From: Trichoplax adhaerens
Taxonomy: Eukaryota > Placozoa > Uniplacotomia > Trichoplacea > Trichoplacidae
Reading direction: 5' to 3'
Length of the DNA: 64,000 bases
NCBI RefSeq assembly: GCF_000150275.1
Contig: NW_002060949.1
Span: 271,861-335,860 of the forward strand
Shown here one piece after another: positions 1 through 14,600 of this stretch (positions are counted from its first letter, which is position 1; each line of letters begins with the position of its first letter). The position numbers and the translations under genes are program-made. The notes under the pieces were generated by a model. It saw only the letters and a program-made list of their open reading frames with translations, was not told the origin of the DNA and made no database searches.

Positions 1-3000
1 ACCATGGCAGTAACTTCGAAATGATATTGGGTGTACGGCTTCAGGTCTTCAATCATATAAGTTGTTTCACTAGCAGCAAGATCTGATATTACGTACTGTG
101 CTGACTTTGATTTGTTATCTTTCATCTTTTGACCAGTATATTTAATCTAGGAATGTAGTGGAATTTTAGTAAGCTACACAACATCCTTGAACTGTCATAT
201 ATCTTAAATGTACAATTACGCTGTAAAGTCTTAATTTTTCAATCAATACTTACAGTATATCCTATGATGTGTTTCTTCAATGATGAGATTACGCTCCAGT
301 TTAAAAATACGGAATTGCTTGTGACATTGTAAGCGATTACTGAACCCAACTGATCTCCATTAAATGAGATTGTAGTTTCAGTTGTCGTACTTGCTTTGGC
401 TAAAGAAGACAATCATAAAGACTTTTCATTAATTTTTAGTAGAATAGCATTTTAAATGTTACAAGGCATTTGCATACTATCTTAAATTGATAGTTTCTGG
501 ACATAATTAACTTAATTCTGTGGTGTATTTTATTGAAGAATGTTATAAATATAGAGAAATGGTAAATATCAGATGCTTGCATATAAAATATAGTAATTTC
601 TAGGATTAGGGACCGAGATTAGTTAATCTCTCATTCAATTTAAATTAGATTCATTTTCAAAGAAATTTAATCTATCATATGCAGCATTGTAGTACAGGAA
701 TAGAGTTTTGTGCAGATACAAAATTGACCATTTAGCTGACATTTAGTATTGACAAACAGCAAATGTTATAAAGTACAGTATTTGATGGGATAAAAATTCT
801 AAAATAATACCAAAATTACGTGTACTAATGAATTATCGATGACATTCTGCTGTATTTATCCTCCAAATACTACTAGATATGTAAAAATAATTGTTATATA
901 TCTCTATTAATGATCTATTAAACAAGATTTTAACTAAATTAATGGACTAATGAATTACCTGTCGCTGACGTTGCAGTAGTCTGAACTGTCGACGTACGAG
1001 TTGTAGATTTAGTCCCAATAAACGTACTAGTGGCTCTACTTGATGGAGTTGCTTCCTCTGCAGCATTTAAGTTACAAATTTAGCCAGTTAGTAAAATGAA
1101 GTGATACTTGATGAAGATCTAAGTTTTGATATTTCGTAGCTAGTCATAACATAATATAGATTCATTTTACTTACGAGGCTTCGTTGTTACTGTTATACTT
1201 GCTTCTTTACCAGTGCCAGCACTATTTTGAGCATTTATGCTAATTATATAGGTCGTATTTGGTACTAATAATGATAATACAGCCGTATTTAGAGCTTATG
1301 AAATGGCGTATTAATTACATATAAGATATTGATGAGACTTGAAAATGAAATAACTATGCTGAATAATAATCAGTACCGTAATCTTTCTTACTGCAAATAA
1401 TTATAGAAAATTGCGATAAATTTGGTTATACATGTATGTTTTTAAATTAAGTACGGTGCCTAAAAATTTAGTAATATCTTGTTATAAGCAAGTAAAATCG
1501 TATATTTTACTGTAATTGACAGTAATTTACGGATTAGAATTCTCCTAAACTATAGTATTAATTTATTCAGGTATACGACTAAGGAAAACTGATAGTATTT
1601 GTATAGTATGTGCCTTTATGTCGTCTTTAAATGAAGCATTAACAGTTTTAGCACTATATTATTGTTAAGGTGTGAAAACTATGTACGCTATATTTCATAA
1701 GATTTTAATTACTAACTAAGATTGAAAAAGCGAAAAAATGTTTGAAATCCGCTCAATCGGGTCACTCGGGCAATTTCATTCATTTGACGAATTGTCAGAT
1801 AGAAATTTGTCACTTCTTTAGCGTTAACGGTCCATTCGACATCGACTGTAGTACCGCTTAGCACTTTTGCAGTTATCTTTGGAGCCGAAGGAGCTGCAAG
1901 TACAATAAAGTAAATTTATATCTGCGAAAATTTTATTAGATATTGGACTAATGAGTATATTTATACTGAGTTGAGCTATGCAGACTGGATTATTGTGCTT
2001 AGTCTGCCATTGGTAGTAAAGGAGGAAATATTGTAAATATGATGTAGTATATCGAAAGTGCTTAAGTTATCGTATGAATTATCTAAATACAATACGAGTA
2101 TAAAATAAAGATAATTTTTAGCCAAAAGCTTACGAAGCGGTGCGGTTTTGATTTCGATTGTACTTGAAATGCCGTTTCCAGCTACATTAAATGGTATAAT
2201 GCTAATAACATAGGATCCTGAAGGCAGTAAATTCTTCACATAGCAGGTCTTTCCATATAAATGATTAAAATTTCATTTAGTGATACTTTGTTACAACTTA
2301 CTGGCTCATACACTCCTAGCAATCTGATATTACGGCTAGACAGTCCCATTACTTACATGCTGATTTTTAGCCAGGGTAAGCTCTCCTTCTTTGGTATCTA
2401 TTGCGCTCCTTTTATACCAGGTAACTGTATAACCATCAATAGACTGAGAACTAGATAATGTTGGTGGGTCCCATGAAATTTTTATCCACGTCGCATTTAA
2501 TTTATCTACGCGAATTTTGAACACGGCTGATGAAACTGTTGTGTTAAGAAAAAATTAAAAAAGATAATCTTCATTTAGTTTCTGATTTCTTCATTGCATA
2601 GGTAGGATATCACGGTATTTAGTATTTTACCTTCCGGGAAGGTTCTCACTGATATACTCCGACTTCGTTCACTGCGATAAAGAATATTTTCAACTTGAAG
2701 GCTGATTAAGTACTTTTTATTTGCCTTTAGCCCAGTATAAGTGTATTCGGTAATATTATAAGAAACCGTTTTGATGTCAAAATTAATATTATCCACTTTT
2801 TCTCGGATAAAAATTCTTATCGAACGTAACGGTCCGTTAAAGGTGTCAGGTGATGGTAGCTCCCACGAAATACGAATTGCATGTGGACTTATAACCGTTG
2901 CACTAATGCTAGTGGGTGGCTTGCTTGGCTCTATTGTCGCAATCAATATTTGAGGCACGTCAATGGAAAACTCAATGACGAACGTTAAAATTTACGATAC

Positions 3001-6000
3001 GTTACATGCAGCAAAGGCTATTGTGCAACATCTCTATTATTAATATATCAAATTTTCTATGGCTACGGCCCTAAACTTACTCTTAGGCGGGGTCTGGATG
3101 ATAATCACATTGCTCGATTGGCTCATCGACGTATTTGCTATCGCATAAATATATACAGTATAGTTACGGTAAGGTAGCAATGATCGCAGAACGAATGATT
3201 CCATTTTGGGAGTTTTAATAATTTTAGGTTTGTCGTAGGTATTGACGACAATCCCATATTGTTGAATAATGCTGATGCCATACTTTGGTTTTACCCAATT
3301 TAACTGTGCATCCCATTCTGAAATCATGGTAACGGTTAAATTCCTAGGATGGCTTGGTGCTATTTTCAGAAGAAAAATCAACGAAAGTTGAATGACAGCC
3401 AAAGTTAGATAATGTTCAAAAATTAGTTCTGTACGGATTGATAATTATATTTAATTAATTCTTAACAGGACTGTCTGTGTAATATAACTGCAGGTATACG
3501 TATATTAATTACAATTAGCAATAGTATTTTCGAGCATATTTAATCAAGTAGTTATTACTGCCCTTTGACGTCATTCTCACTTTTTGACAATTAAACAATC
3601 TATTTAATACATGTTGTATAGAATTATTAAGCAAGTAAAAAATTTAGATTTGAGATGAAATTCTCCAATTGAGACTTCCAAAGATCCGATATACTATCCT
3701 TACTCTAGATTTATATCCGCCATTAATCGCTAGGAAATCAAAAATAGCGTAAAAGAATTAATATGCCGAATTTACCTCCTTCTTGGACAGTAAAATTTGT
3801 TATTAAGGAGAAAGGTCCCTGTCCAGCTGAAGTTTTAGCCGCCATTGTTAACCAGTATGCAGTTCCATTTATTAAATTGGAGATAATCCTACTACCGAAT
3901 TCATCGTGATTAGAAACTTTAATGGTATTATTTGAACTTTGATCAGCTTCTCTAGCATATATGATGACATATTCCGTGATAATTCCATTGGGTTTTGATG
4001 GTGGATTCCACATTACTTCGACTGATTCATGATTTAAATTGTAAACCATCACATTTAACGGGGATGATGGTGCTGTCATAGAAATACAAATAATTGTTAT
4101 CCCAGTGATAAATTAAAATTACACACTGATATGAATTGGAAATGAATCAAGCATATCTAACTAAACTGATGTCTGTATTTGTGTAAAATAAATTCATGAA
4201 GCGGTTAAAATTGAGTTAAGATACGAAGAGTAATTATAATATGTGCGGTTGCTGAACTCTTATTTAACCTACCAGCTTCAGCAGTAGTTATCGTTAGGGT
4301 ATTGCTTGAATGGCTTTCCCCGTAATTATTTACAGAAGATAAATTAAATTGATAACGTGTAGCGGGTGATAGTTGGTCAACGAAAGTTTTTAATTCATCG
4401 TTATGGACAAAGATTACGGATGACCAGCGATCATTGTTCTTGGAGATATCCAATATCTTATAACGGAGAATATAACGATCAACCTTTTGATGGATATTTC
4501 CAGAAATCTGCGTAGACTGCAACTGCCAGCGTAGAATGAAATTTCTTGATGTGATATTTGTAGCTATTAAATTTTCAGGTGGGATTGGTAAATCTTATCA
4601 CATGAAATATAAATTACATATTAGAAGAATACAGCATCTTCTTAAAGGATGTATTTTGTTTAATATTCAGTGAAGCTAGTTTCAAATCTTCGTTCTTAAA
4701 TGATGATTGTATCTCTTACCTACAATGATAATCTTAAAATATCTGGTGTCTTGACCAAGTGAATTGGATGCTTTACAAGTGCATGTTATGTTAGATGTTA
4801 ACTTACGTAAAATAATTACTGGAGCACTTTCCAATGGATATGCACCAGTTGAATTTATGCATTTCCATTGTATACTAGGTGTTGGATAACCTTCAATGGT
4901 ACAATTTATTCTAATACTGTTTCCTCGAATCATAGTCAAATTTTTCGAAAATTCATTAATAGCGGGTGGTCGATCTCGTTCTATTATAGGGAATTTATAG
5001 AATTAGAATTACTTAAGTGTTTAATCCAGGAAATTTGTAATAGAGATTATCCTAAGTAATTACAATATTGTAGTACTAATTTCTGTTTCTCAAACTTACC
5101 TGTAACATGATAATAAACTCTCTTACTAAAATAGCTACCATGCTGATTTCGAGCTGCACATCCATAGGTTCCATCATCCGATGCTATAGCAGAATAAATT
5201 ATTAAACTACCATTTTTAGCTATAAAGATGCGTCCTTGGTGATCTAATATATTAATTTCCATGTAATTCTTTTCCCAAATAACTTTGGGATATGGATTTC
5301 CTATCGCATTGCAAATTATTTCCTTCCTGTTTCCAAGTATGAAGGGACGAGATCCAGTCTCCGGTCCAGATATAATATTAGGAAAACCCTCTGGTTTATT
5401 TTCAGCTGAAATCAATTGAATCGTAGAAATATTAATAAAAATAGGCCTCAATGTTGATTCATAATAAAATAATAAGTTACAATAAGACAATACTTTCGAT
5501 CTTGAACTACTAGCTAACATATTCATATGAAACTTTAAAAATGCAAACGTTTATATTTTTCGGGATTAATTATATCAACGTATATTCAATACAGTATGTT
5601 TACTTCAAATTCGCAGAGCATTCCATAAATAACTATTTACTGTATTATCGTCTTCATAGACGCAATATCTATATTCTAATATTTGAATATTAAAATGGCC
5701 TTGCCTGGAATAGCTATAATTTTTGCAACTGCCGTGGCAGGTTCACCAATGCCATTATCAGCAACACACGTATAATTCGCTGAACCTTGCTTAACTTCGA
5801 AAATTCGCAATTGTGATGGGCCATTAATAAAAGTTTCGGTCTTCTTATAGGGATCATCATCTCGAATTACACGATTATTAATTAGCCACGAATAAGATGG
5901 TGGTGGAGATCCATCAGCGTAGCATGAAATAAAAATACTGGATTTTACTTCTACGACTGTTGATTTTGGAGGACGCGTTATTTTCGGTGCTGAACCTATC

Positions 6001-8463
6001 ATGACAGCAACATAACATGATATAGTTAACGATAGTTTAATTTGATTATAATAGTTTATATCGAAGTCATTGTTAAACCGTTAGTAATTTCAGATTACAG
6101 TATTATCGATTATCATTCCTCAAGTTAGCTTAATCCATAAATTCTATCTATAGTTTTATAAGACTCTATCGGTGATGTACACAAAAATATCATGAAGAAC
6201 CGGTAGAGATGAAAGCTTTATGCGTCCATGTCAAGCGTAGTGAAGCTGAGCTATAGCATTTAAATCATCGCAAACACCACGCTTTACGAACACAAATTAT
6301 TTACTAGTCACCTTAGAGTTGCTGTTGTAAACTTACAGTATATCACATGAAGAAATTTAATTGTCGCGCAATTATGGCTTATATCAGTTTTGATTATTGC
6401 TTTTTTGTTGCTTAATCATGGTCTGCATTTATAATACAGCACTTAAATAATCTCATAAGTTTAGAATTAGAAAATTGATAGACTTAAGACCTCAAATCTT
6501 GCTTAAGAACGAGAAATGTAAGCGCCTTTCTTATAGCAATGAATCACAAGTCGAAAAAATATTTTAAGTCACCTTACTGTTATATACTGTATAATCTTTC
6601 AGGTTCAAGATTTCGTCTCCATCCTAACTTTAGATTTTAAACTGCTAGTAATTATTTTCTATGACAGAGTACCGTGTCATAATATTATGATAATATGAAC
6701 TAATCTCTTCGTAACAGTGCTGAATAAATGAACAAATGATTGATGTGTTTACTATCCGTAGTGGCATTATGGTACAAAGCATTACAAAATCTGCATATTT
6801 TTACGAGTGTTAAGAAGATATGAAGGAAACTAGATTAGATTATACTGTATCATATGCAAAAGAAAGGTTGATTGTATCTTGCAATGCTTAAATACGTCGA
6901 TACACACGATCTTAAACGAAAAAACTTATCTTTTTATGTCGTTTGTAAATAATGCTAAAGTATGATTCATATTAACATTTACAAGGGTGTAAATTATTGC
7001 AACTTAACATAAAAAATTTAACCCTAAAATTAGTAAGATTTAGTATAGTATTTTTAATACACGACAACATGTGTCGTTTTACGTAAAATTTAACGATGAC
7101 TTACTACCTCAAAACGTGTGGCAATTGCAAAATTAAACTACTATTAATTCAGCACATTACATATCAAATTCACTTTTTTCCACCGAAATAACAACCGTGC
7201 ATCTTTTATCACTCTCATTTATTTATGACAAATAAATTTGCAAGTTTATTTCTAATCAGTTGACAGGCTACTAAGCAGCAGCATAGCTAACGCACTATTT
7301 ATATAAACTACGGCAATGGACTATTATGAAGCTAAAACAAATACTATCGCATACAGTAGACTATATCATAAAATTTACTAATTTTCTTCCCTCAAGTAGT
7401 TTCTCTAACTGCAAATAATGAAATTAGACCTATTCTAATTAAGTGATTATAATATGTAAGCTAAAAAATTAGTATATGGTTTCGGGTAATTTTTATCTTC
7501 TTATACTATAAAATTGTTTTAGCAGTTTAAAATCAAATCGGTAAACGCAGCGTGAAGGTACCGGCCGTTATTATATTTTATCTCATGAGCTGGCTTTTCT
7601 TGGCACTATTTTTTTGAAGTGAAAATCGAAATAAAGACTACATATATAGTAAGAGAACAAATATCTACGTAGATACAAAATTCTTAGAATATTATAACAG
7701 TAAATATCGAAGTGGTTTTGACTGCGAATACATTCAGTGATAGCCTAATGGCCTATTTTGCTCATATATTGTGGCGAGATTAATTTTGAATTTAATGTTT
7801 GGGAGTCAGCGTTGTAAAAACTACAAGCTCAAATTTAGAGCTAATAAAATATTTTAATTATCACCAACATAGATTTACTTATCTAAGGAAAGCTGTGGGC
7901 TAAAAAGCTTGTTGTGTAATTTAAGTTTATTTCACGCTGTCACTATGTAGTAGGGTGGATATAATCAGTATATCAGTATGTCATAAGTAGTCTGATTATA
8001 AACTATGCGCAATGTTTCGTTAATCGAAGTCATGGATTTACCAGTCTGGAAAGCACTAAAAGCAATTTTTTTAACAAAAACGAAAAAGTTTGAACTTTAT
8101 ATTGTTAGATTAAGGTAATTCCTTATGGTAGGTGCAAAATTATTAAATTTTTTTGAAATTCATTTTAGCCGCAATTAACTTAAAATTGTAGTTATATCAG
8201 GATTTAATAGTAAAATTTTAAAGTTTTGGAAGATTTTATCAATAAAAGTAATATACTAGAATTAGAGTAAGTATGGTGCTCTCAGCTGTAGAATTAAAAA
8301 AATTCTTTATATTTACCCGAGCATGGAAATAAAAGCAATAATTTTGTATCTGGAACTGAATATTTGCAGTAAAAGGGTTTTGAACCTACGGTTTTTAATC
8401 CCTACCTTGAGCCGCTGCCGCCGCTGTGCAAGTTGTTAATAGGAATAGTAAAATCCATGCCAT
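1..8463 (-). CDS. LAR-like Ig/FN3 receptor, 5' part (3' end outside window)
   Basis: Cell-surface adhesion receptor resembling LAR-type (R2A) receptor tyrosine phosphatases. Exons in transcript order: 8463-8406 (signal peptide MAWILLFLLTTC...AAAAAQ), 5995-5705 (Ig1), 5405-5100 (Ig2), 4980-4720 (Ig3), 4593-4273 (FN3-1), 4072-3776 (FN3-2), 3359-3081 (FN3-3), 2930-2631 (FN3-4), 2526-2357 + 2248-2134 (FN3-5), 1893-1717 + 1294-1175 (FN3-6), 1057-959 (Ser/Thr-rich linker), 399-254 + 146-1 (FN3-7, cut by the window edge). Phases agree throughout; about 1028 residues are visible. Each Ig has the Cys...W...Y-x-C core. LAR-like cues: three N-terminal Igs, an RDRPP opening of Ig3 and APSSP...PPSKPNG in FN3-2. 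Intron 1 is 2.4 kb. The intron after Ig1 appears to use a GC donor. TM and phosphatase domains, if any, lie beyond coordinate 1. DSCAM, sidekick or another Ig/FN3 adhesion protein is the alternative. Sure of an Ig3-FN3 receptor, moderately sure of LAR type. Confidence 0.8.
5996..8405 (-). other. 2.4 kb first intron of the Ig/FN3 receptor
   Basis: Lies between the signal-peptide exon (donor GTAGGG just below 8406) and the Ig1 exon (acceptor GATAG just above 5995). Both ends are phase 1, so the joined codon reads Gly before SAPKITRPP. It is AT-rich, and I see no exon, repeat family or RNA gene in it. It is much longer than the other introns of this gene (about 100-500 bp), so it is a reasonable place to look for regulatory elements, although none is recognisable by eye. 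Confidence 0.6.
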
Positions 8464-11400
8464 AGTTACGACATGAAGATTATTTTTCGGTTGGTTGGCT
8501 ATCATCACGATAAAAATTGTATGATTACCATTGCCTTATTATCGAATTCGTATTCTATTTTCCATCGAAATTATTTCCTATCTGCGTACAAGCTGAGAAC
8601 CAATTTGATTAAAAGTATTTTTAGTGACTTAACTATTAATTTGTATAACATAAATAGCCAGGTGGTGTTTCAAGCTGTTAAATTCAAGCTTATTGTATGT
8701 TACCAATGTGTCATTCCGGTATACTTTTGAATATTGATTAGTAATGTCTTGCCTACTTTAAGGCTATTACTAATTGATTACCATATTTAATATAAGGTTA
8801 GACAAATACGGTAACGATGCCTCAGTCATCAAATAGCATGAAAGATCTTTTATAGAAAAACATCATGATGGTAATGGTGACTAATGGTTTCTATGCTGTA
8901 ATCCTTATTGGATATTCCTATTGATCATTGCTGGGAGTATTTGTTGATTCTCTTGTCTAATTATTCACTCAGATTAACCGTAAATATTGTATTGTCAAAT
9001 GTGATCACTGATCGTTTGTGCAGATTAAATGTTCGTACAAGATTTATAACTTGGCATCGATAGGATTATTCTAAACTACAATATTTTTTCTACACCTACG
9101 CGATGTTAGAATATTTTCATTCTACATAAATATGAAGTAGACACATAATTTCGAAAATTGTTTTCATTTACTGATCAATTCTTTTAGCCTCAATGTCTTG
9201 CAAAAGTTGCTGTTAATTGTACTTTATGTTTTTAAGGCAATATTTGTAACTCTATACAAACAGTACAACCACATAATTACTAAGCAAAAAGGGGGCTATA
9301 CCTGTCAATCAAATGCTTTCAGCAAGAAATTAAATACAATCAGGCAATAAAGTGACTACGCGGTCCATTGGCGTTGGTATTGTAACAAAAGCTATTATGC
9401 CGTTTATTTGTTACAATTTAATTTGAATAATTAATGGAGATACAACAATTCTTGGCCCACTAAAATTGTCAACATTACATTATGCTATAGGCTACTTTCG
9501 ATGATATACAGTATATCAAACTGGGGCTAAATGACGTAGAAATCTACTCTATAGAACTAGGCAGTAAATATATAGCAGTTTGGGAAGTACTACATCGTCA
9601 TCAATTTCTTTCTTTGTTACAATATAGATGATGCATACTAGAAACAATAGCGTACATCTAAAAGGCTTGCTAAATTGACCGCACGTAATCATTCTGTTAA
9701 CTTTCATGTGTTATACTAATCACTATTAATTGAAATGTTTATTACGGTAGTCCTTCTTCGGTTACATTATATGCTACACTTTATTAATATGATAGTACTT
9801 TCCAGAATAATTCTGAATAATTCTGTTTTAATTAAAAATTTAAGATTAATTGGTAAACGCAGACACTTAACTGAAATTAGACTATTTTATATTACGTATT
9901 GAACCACGATTTCTTCTACTCAAAATGGGTGCTGCAATGTCTTTTTTACTTCAGTCAAGGATAGACTTGCTTTCAGAAATGGTTAAAATCAAATAATTAA
10001 AAAGGAAGATGAAGAAGCAGTATGCTCCTTCCGCATTTGAAAAGGCAAGGTGGAGCTGACAAAGACCTATGTACAAAACTTGTTTGCCTATAACGACAAA
10101 TGATGCCGCTAAAACCTAGATTAGAGCTTTGTTGCTGTACATCGATACTGTTATTAAAACAATTTTTATAACAATTAGATATGTACTGGTTCCTGACGGG
10201 CCGAAAAATTTCTTACAGGCAGTTACAAATAAAAGCGCGATTCTTAATGTGATGGTCGAAAGTATACTGTAGTCTTGACTAACAGTAAAATTTTTGACCA
10301 TATGGATTATTCTAAATTTTTACTTATAGTAGCCCGAAGTGAGAGCTTAAAAACGGTGTGGAGAATAAATATCACGCTGTTTTCTATTATAGTTATGCAA
10401 AGCGATGTTCTTCAGGATACACAATGAACTTTTATAGCATATTCTATTTTCTATAAGTTAATCAAATAACGTGGTAATGATTTCTTGGAATCCTTAGATT
10501 GCGCATATGATTAATAAATTGCTTTTCGTTCACAAGATTATGTTGTGTGTTATCCTATATTCACTTGTATAGTATTATTACAATCTACAAACCAGAGCTG
10601 GGAGGTTAAAATTAGGACAATACACATATCAATAGCAATTTAGATATGATGTAACCAAAACATTTGTCAATGTCTTTGTTAAACTTATTAGCTATATCTC
10701 TATTAACTTCTGCTAGCCTTATAACTAGCTATTTTTCTCTATGTATAGCTATTTAAAATCTTTACCGATTATAAGCAGACTATTTGTAAAAGAGTATGCA
10801 ACAATGAATTGAAGCCTAATTCTTGTTATGAAATCTACATCGAACGATACAAAGCTGCATCGCGAACTTTCAATCTGCTGTTTTCCGATTGGATATTAAT
10901 TTACAGATAGTTACGATATAACATTTGCTGATGATGATAATAATAGCAAGGTAACGTCGTTATTAGAGTCAACTATATTTGCTTAAATAGAAATAATTAA
11001 AAATTAAAAAAATTTTAATCAGCTTTATTAATATATTAAGTAGGCACTTGAGTAATAGCAGATATAGTAGTTCCAAATTTGTTAAAATATTAAAAGTAAG
11101 TCAGCATATTGTAGTTTGTTCATGTTAAATAATAAGAAGCTATAATTAATATTGCATAAATAGTGTTTGCCATATTTTGGAGAAACAATGGTTAATACTG
11201 ATATTAACTTAACAGGAGCACGGCCTATGGGCTTGTACTACTTCTTAAATTGATAGGATTTAATAAAATGCTTTAAATAAAGCACTCAAATGATTTTTCG
11301 GTCATTTGATTAAAAAAATAATTTAAATAATTATCACTTGAACATGTTATAGCATCTGCGTATGTGCTTTTTATGTACTTAAGATAAAAAACCGCGCCGA

Positions 11401-11644
11401 TTAAGTTACTGTAGTAACAGTATATGGAAAGCGCGGTATATTACCAACGATTTTGTATAAAGCAAGACGCGATTGGAGTTTTTGATCTGGGAATGTTCAG
11501 TTCGCTCCCTATGTACATTTGCCACTTTTTTTTAATTTTACATGCTACGATGGCCCTTTTATATGGTTGATCAATAGTTCAGAGGATTTAAATAAGTAAG
11601 AAGAAATAATATTCCGCTATGATCTTTTGATACAACAATTTCCA
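8464..11644. other. Intergenic, between two head-to-tail receptor genes
   Basis: This 3.2 kb AT-rich stretch separates the stop of the FN3 receptor (11645) from the start codon of the Ig/FN3 receptor (8463). Both genes read on the minus strand, so it should hold the 3' UTR of the first and the promoter of the second. The open frames in it (for example minus 10301-10116) have no recognisable domain and no flanking splice pattern that fits either gene. I see no tRNA, no repeat array and no obvious transposon. Confidence 0.5.
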
Positions 11645-14600
11645 TTAAATCCAAAAGCTGCTTCGGTCGTGTTGTGATAGTTGGCGTCTCATTTGATATA
11701 ATGAAATAGAATCACGAACATCATCTTTAACTTGGTATTGATATTTTAAGCTATCGGTTTCTTCTTGTTCGTCTGCATGCGTTTGAACGTAGAATAGTTG
11801 TATTAGTAATAAATTTTATCACTTCTATTTTAATTAGAGTAATGTATAATTTAACCACACTCAGACTGAACGGAAAACATCAATCGTCGACGTTAACATT
11901 TCATTAATTAAATTTTGCTCATATTTATGCTGACTAACCGTTGCCAATATCGATGTGTGAACAGCTATGACACATACTGTCGTCATAATCTAGTCCAACA
12001 TAACCTGATTCATGATCTTGATCGAAAGTGTTACTGGGAATCTGGCAAGTTTTATTATATGAGGCAATTTATTAATAATGTCAGCAAACGATTCAGCATA
12101 AGAGGATTATTAAAAAAACTTCTCAGAAAATAATATAATTGGTGTACTGAATTTAAATTAAGCCCTGTGAAATTCTTTAACTGCAATTGATTCGCACGCT
12201 AGTTGCAAGGATTTATTAAGTCATTTCGCTTGCAATTCTTACCTTTTCGTCAGTTGGATATTTACAAGTTATGATGCGCAATTGAGGTTCGGAATCTTGT
12301 GAAGGCTTTTCTTGGGACGATTCTCGAGTTTGATCAATCGATATTGAGTTAGGATAATGAACCGAACAATTATGAGGACGCAATTGTGCTTCATTATTGC
12401 CCTATATCATATTAATTAACAGAAAATTACTGTAATATCTGTGATAACAGATAGGACTATTAAATCCTTCTGATTCTATGATGGCGACTGCGTACGATAA
12501 TTCTTCAAAGAACTGAATTATTTTTCGTTACAGCAATAGTTTTTACCATATCAGATTCGATATTGCAGCTATTGGCTGGCTTATTTTCAGTTTTAGGGTT
12601 TCTGATCGTATTCTCGAACAATGTCTTATTAGTTTTGTCGTTCTTGTCCTCCGTTTTAGTATAGTCTGATTGGATATTAGCTTTAACTGTTAAACAATTT
12701 TAAAAGTCCATTTGCAGAAAGAAAACTATGCATCAGAACCTTATTCCCAACAAGCATGCTATATGACAATTCAATAATGTGGTTGATATCAAATAAGACT
12801 AACCTGGATATTTAACTATGGTTTTCAAATTTCTCTGCGAAGATGTTTTGTTATGAATGCGCCGAACAGCGACAGGATGCTTATTCTTGTAGAATTTTCT
12901 GGAAACAATAGCAAAGATTTTTGGAAATTTATTTATAATTATGATACTTTCTGTCACGTAGACAGAGTTCATTCTTAGGTGAATTGTTAGAATTTAATTG
13001 TCCATTAAACTAGGATAAGCAAATTTTGACTGAGATTGATTTCATTCCTAAAATGTTATGAATTTGAGTTGCATCTTACCTGACTATAACCGCGACGAGA
13101 ACTATCAATACAACTGTTAGAAGGGCACTTCCAGCTATAATGATTATTGGAAGTGAAATTATGACCTGAAGTTCAAGTTCCAGACTATCCTCGATACCTA
13201 AGTTCAATATAGATCCATTAATTCTTATTCATTAGAACCGGAATTTAGCTGATAGTTCTGGTAAGTATGAATTCGTATTGAAAAATAGCAAGATGTAAGC
13301 ATAATTCTAATCGCTAAGTGTAGTTACCTGGCAACTGTACCATATGACTGGACGTATAAAGTAACGAATCCTATATTATATAGAAATAAAATAACATTAG
13401 GAGCTAAAAGATAATGATATCTAGTAATTACTTCGATGATAATTGTGGATGACTGCATAATTTAGAAATTACTAGCTACAATAATTATCAAAAAATATTC
13501 ATGTACTACATCAGAACTTACTTTGACTTGATTTGTTTTTACATAAGCTCTTAGTATTGCTGCATATTTTATATTAGATAACAAAGGACGATTGTAGATA
13601 CTATTTGACGTCGTATTATCGCCAATAGTAAAATTTATTGGTAGTTCTTGAGGCGAAAATCTTGCTGTTACATATGCTGGCAGGTCGATGTGGCGAAACT
13701 GAATGCCCAGGAGTCGATTTAAAAACTGAGGATTTAAATCCTCGAGATTATAGACTGGCAATAATTTTTTATCACGGCCAACTACAATCAATTTTATGAT
13801 AATTAAATCATAGTAGCTAGGAAAAAGTTAAGCATAAAATTGTTAACATAAATTCGATACCTTTTCAGTGAGCTCAATTTATCATGTTGAAAATGGTTGA
13901 GTAATTTTTGAATTCGCAATAACAAGTTATTGTACTAGAGTTACCTAATTGGACCATAAGCTTCCGAAACTTTAGGTATTTGCACTAGTACCTGATACGA
14001 TTGATTCTGATTCGGTAAGAACTTTAATTTCAAAACATGAATTTTTTCTACAGCAACCGGCGCTAAATAAGCGGTATGTCGGCGTTAATGTAAAAAATAC
14101 GGTAACTTACGGAAGCTTCTTGAAGTAATTTCTTGACATAAATCACTTATCAATTGAAATATATTTACCCAATTTTTCGGTAGTAAACTGGATATCGCTT
14201 TGTAGTATCCTACTGTCATTCATGATTACAGCAATGTGACCGTGATAAGTAGTAAAAGGCAGCAATTTGGTAATTCTGCAGGAGGTTATGTTAACCATGA
14301 GAAGTTTGCGAATTGATTGCTTGCGTAAATTACTGTTTGCATCTTTACTAGATGCTGCCAACGAAATCTATAAATTAAAGCGGCAAGTTACAGGTAAAAT
14401 ATGCTCAATAAATATTTTACAATTTATCTGCTATATATTATATTGCATTAATTAATATACAGTCCTACCTCATAATGATCAAATTTGCTTCCTGAAGATA
14501 GATTTGGATATCTCCAATTCAAGATTATAGAATTTGGCATAATGTTATCGATGCTAAGGTTAAATTGGTTATATGCTGCAATATTCACAAAAAATATATT

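Noticed and set aside
13781-13791. Acceptor GATTGTAG|TTGG as the start of the juxtamembrane exon of the FN3 receptor
   Set aside because: It gives the wrong phase. The upstream acceptor TTTTTCCTAG|CTAC at 13816 restores phase 2 and adds a YYDLIII strand expected in LAR-type juxtamembrane domains.
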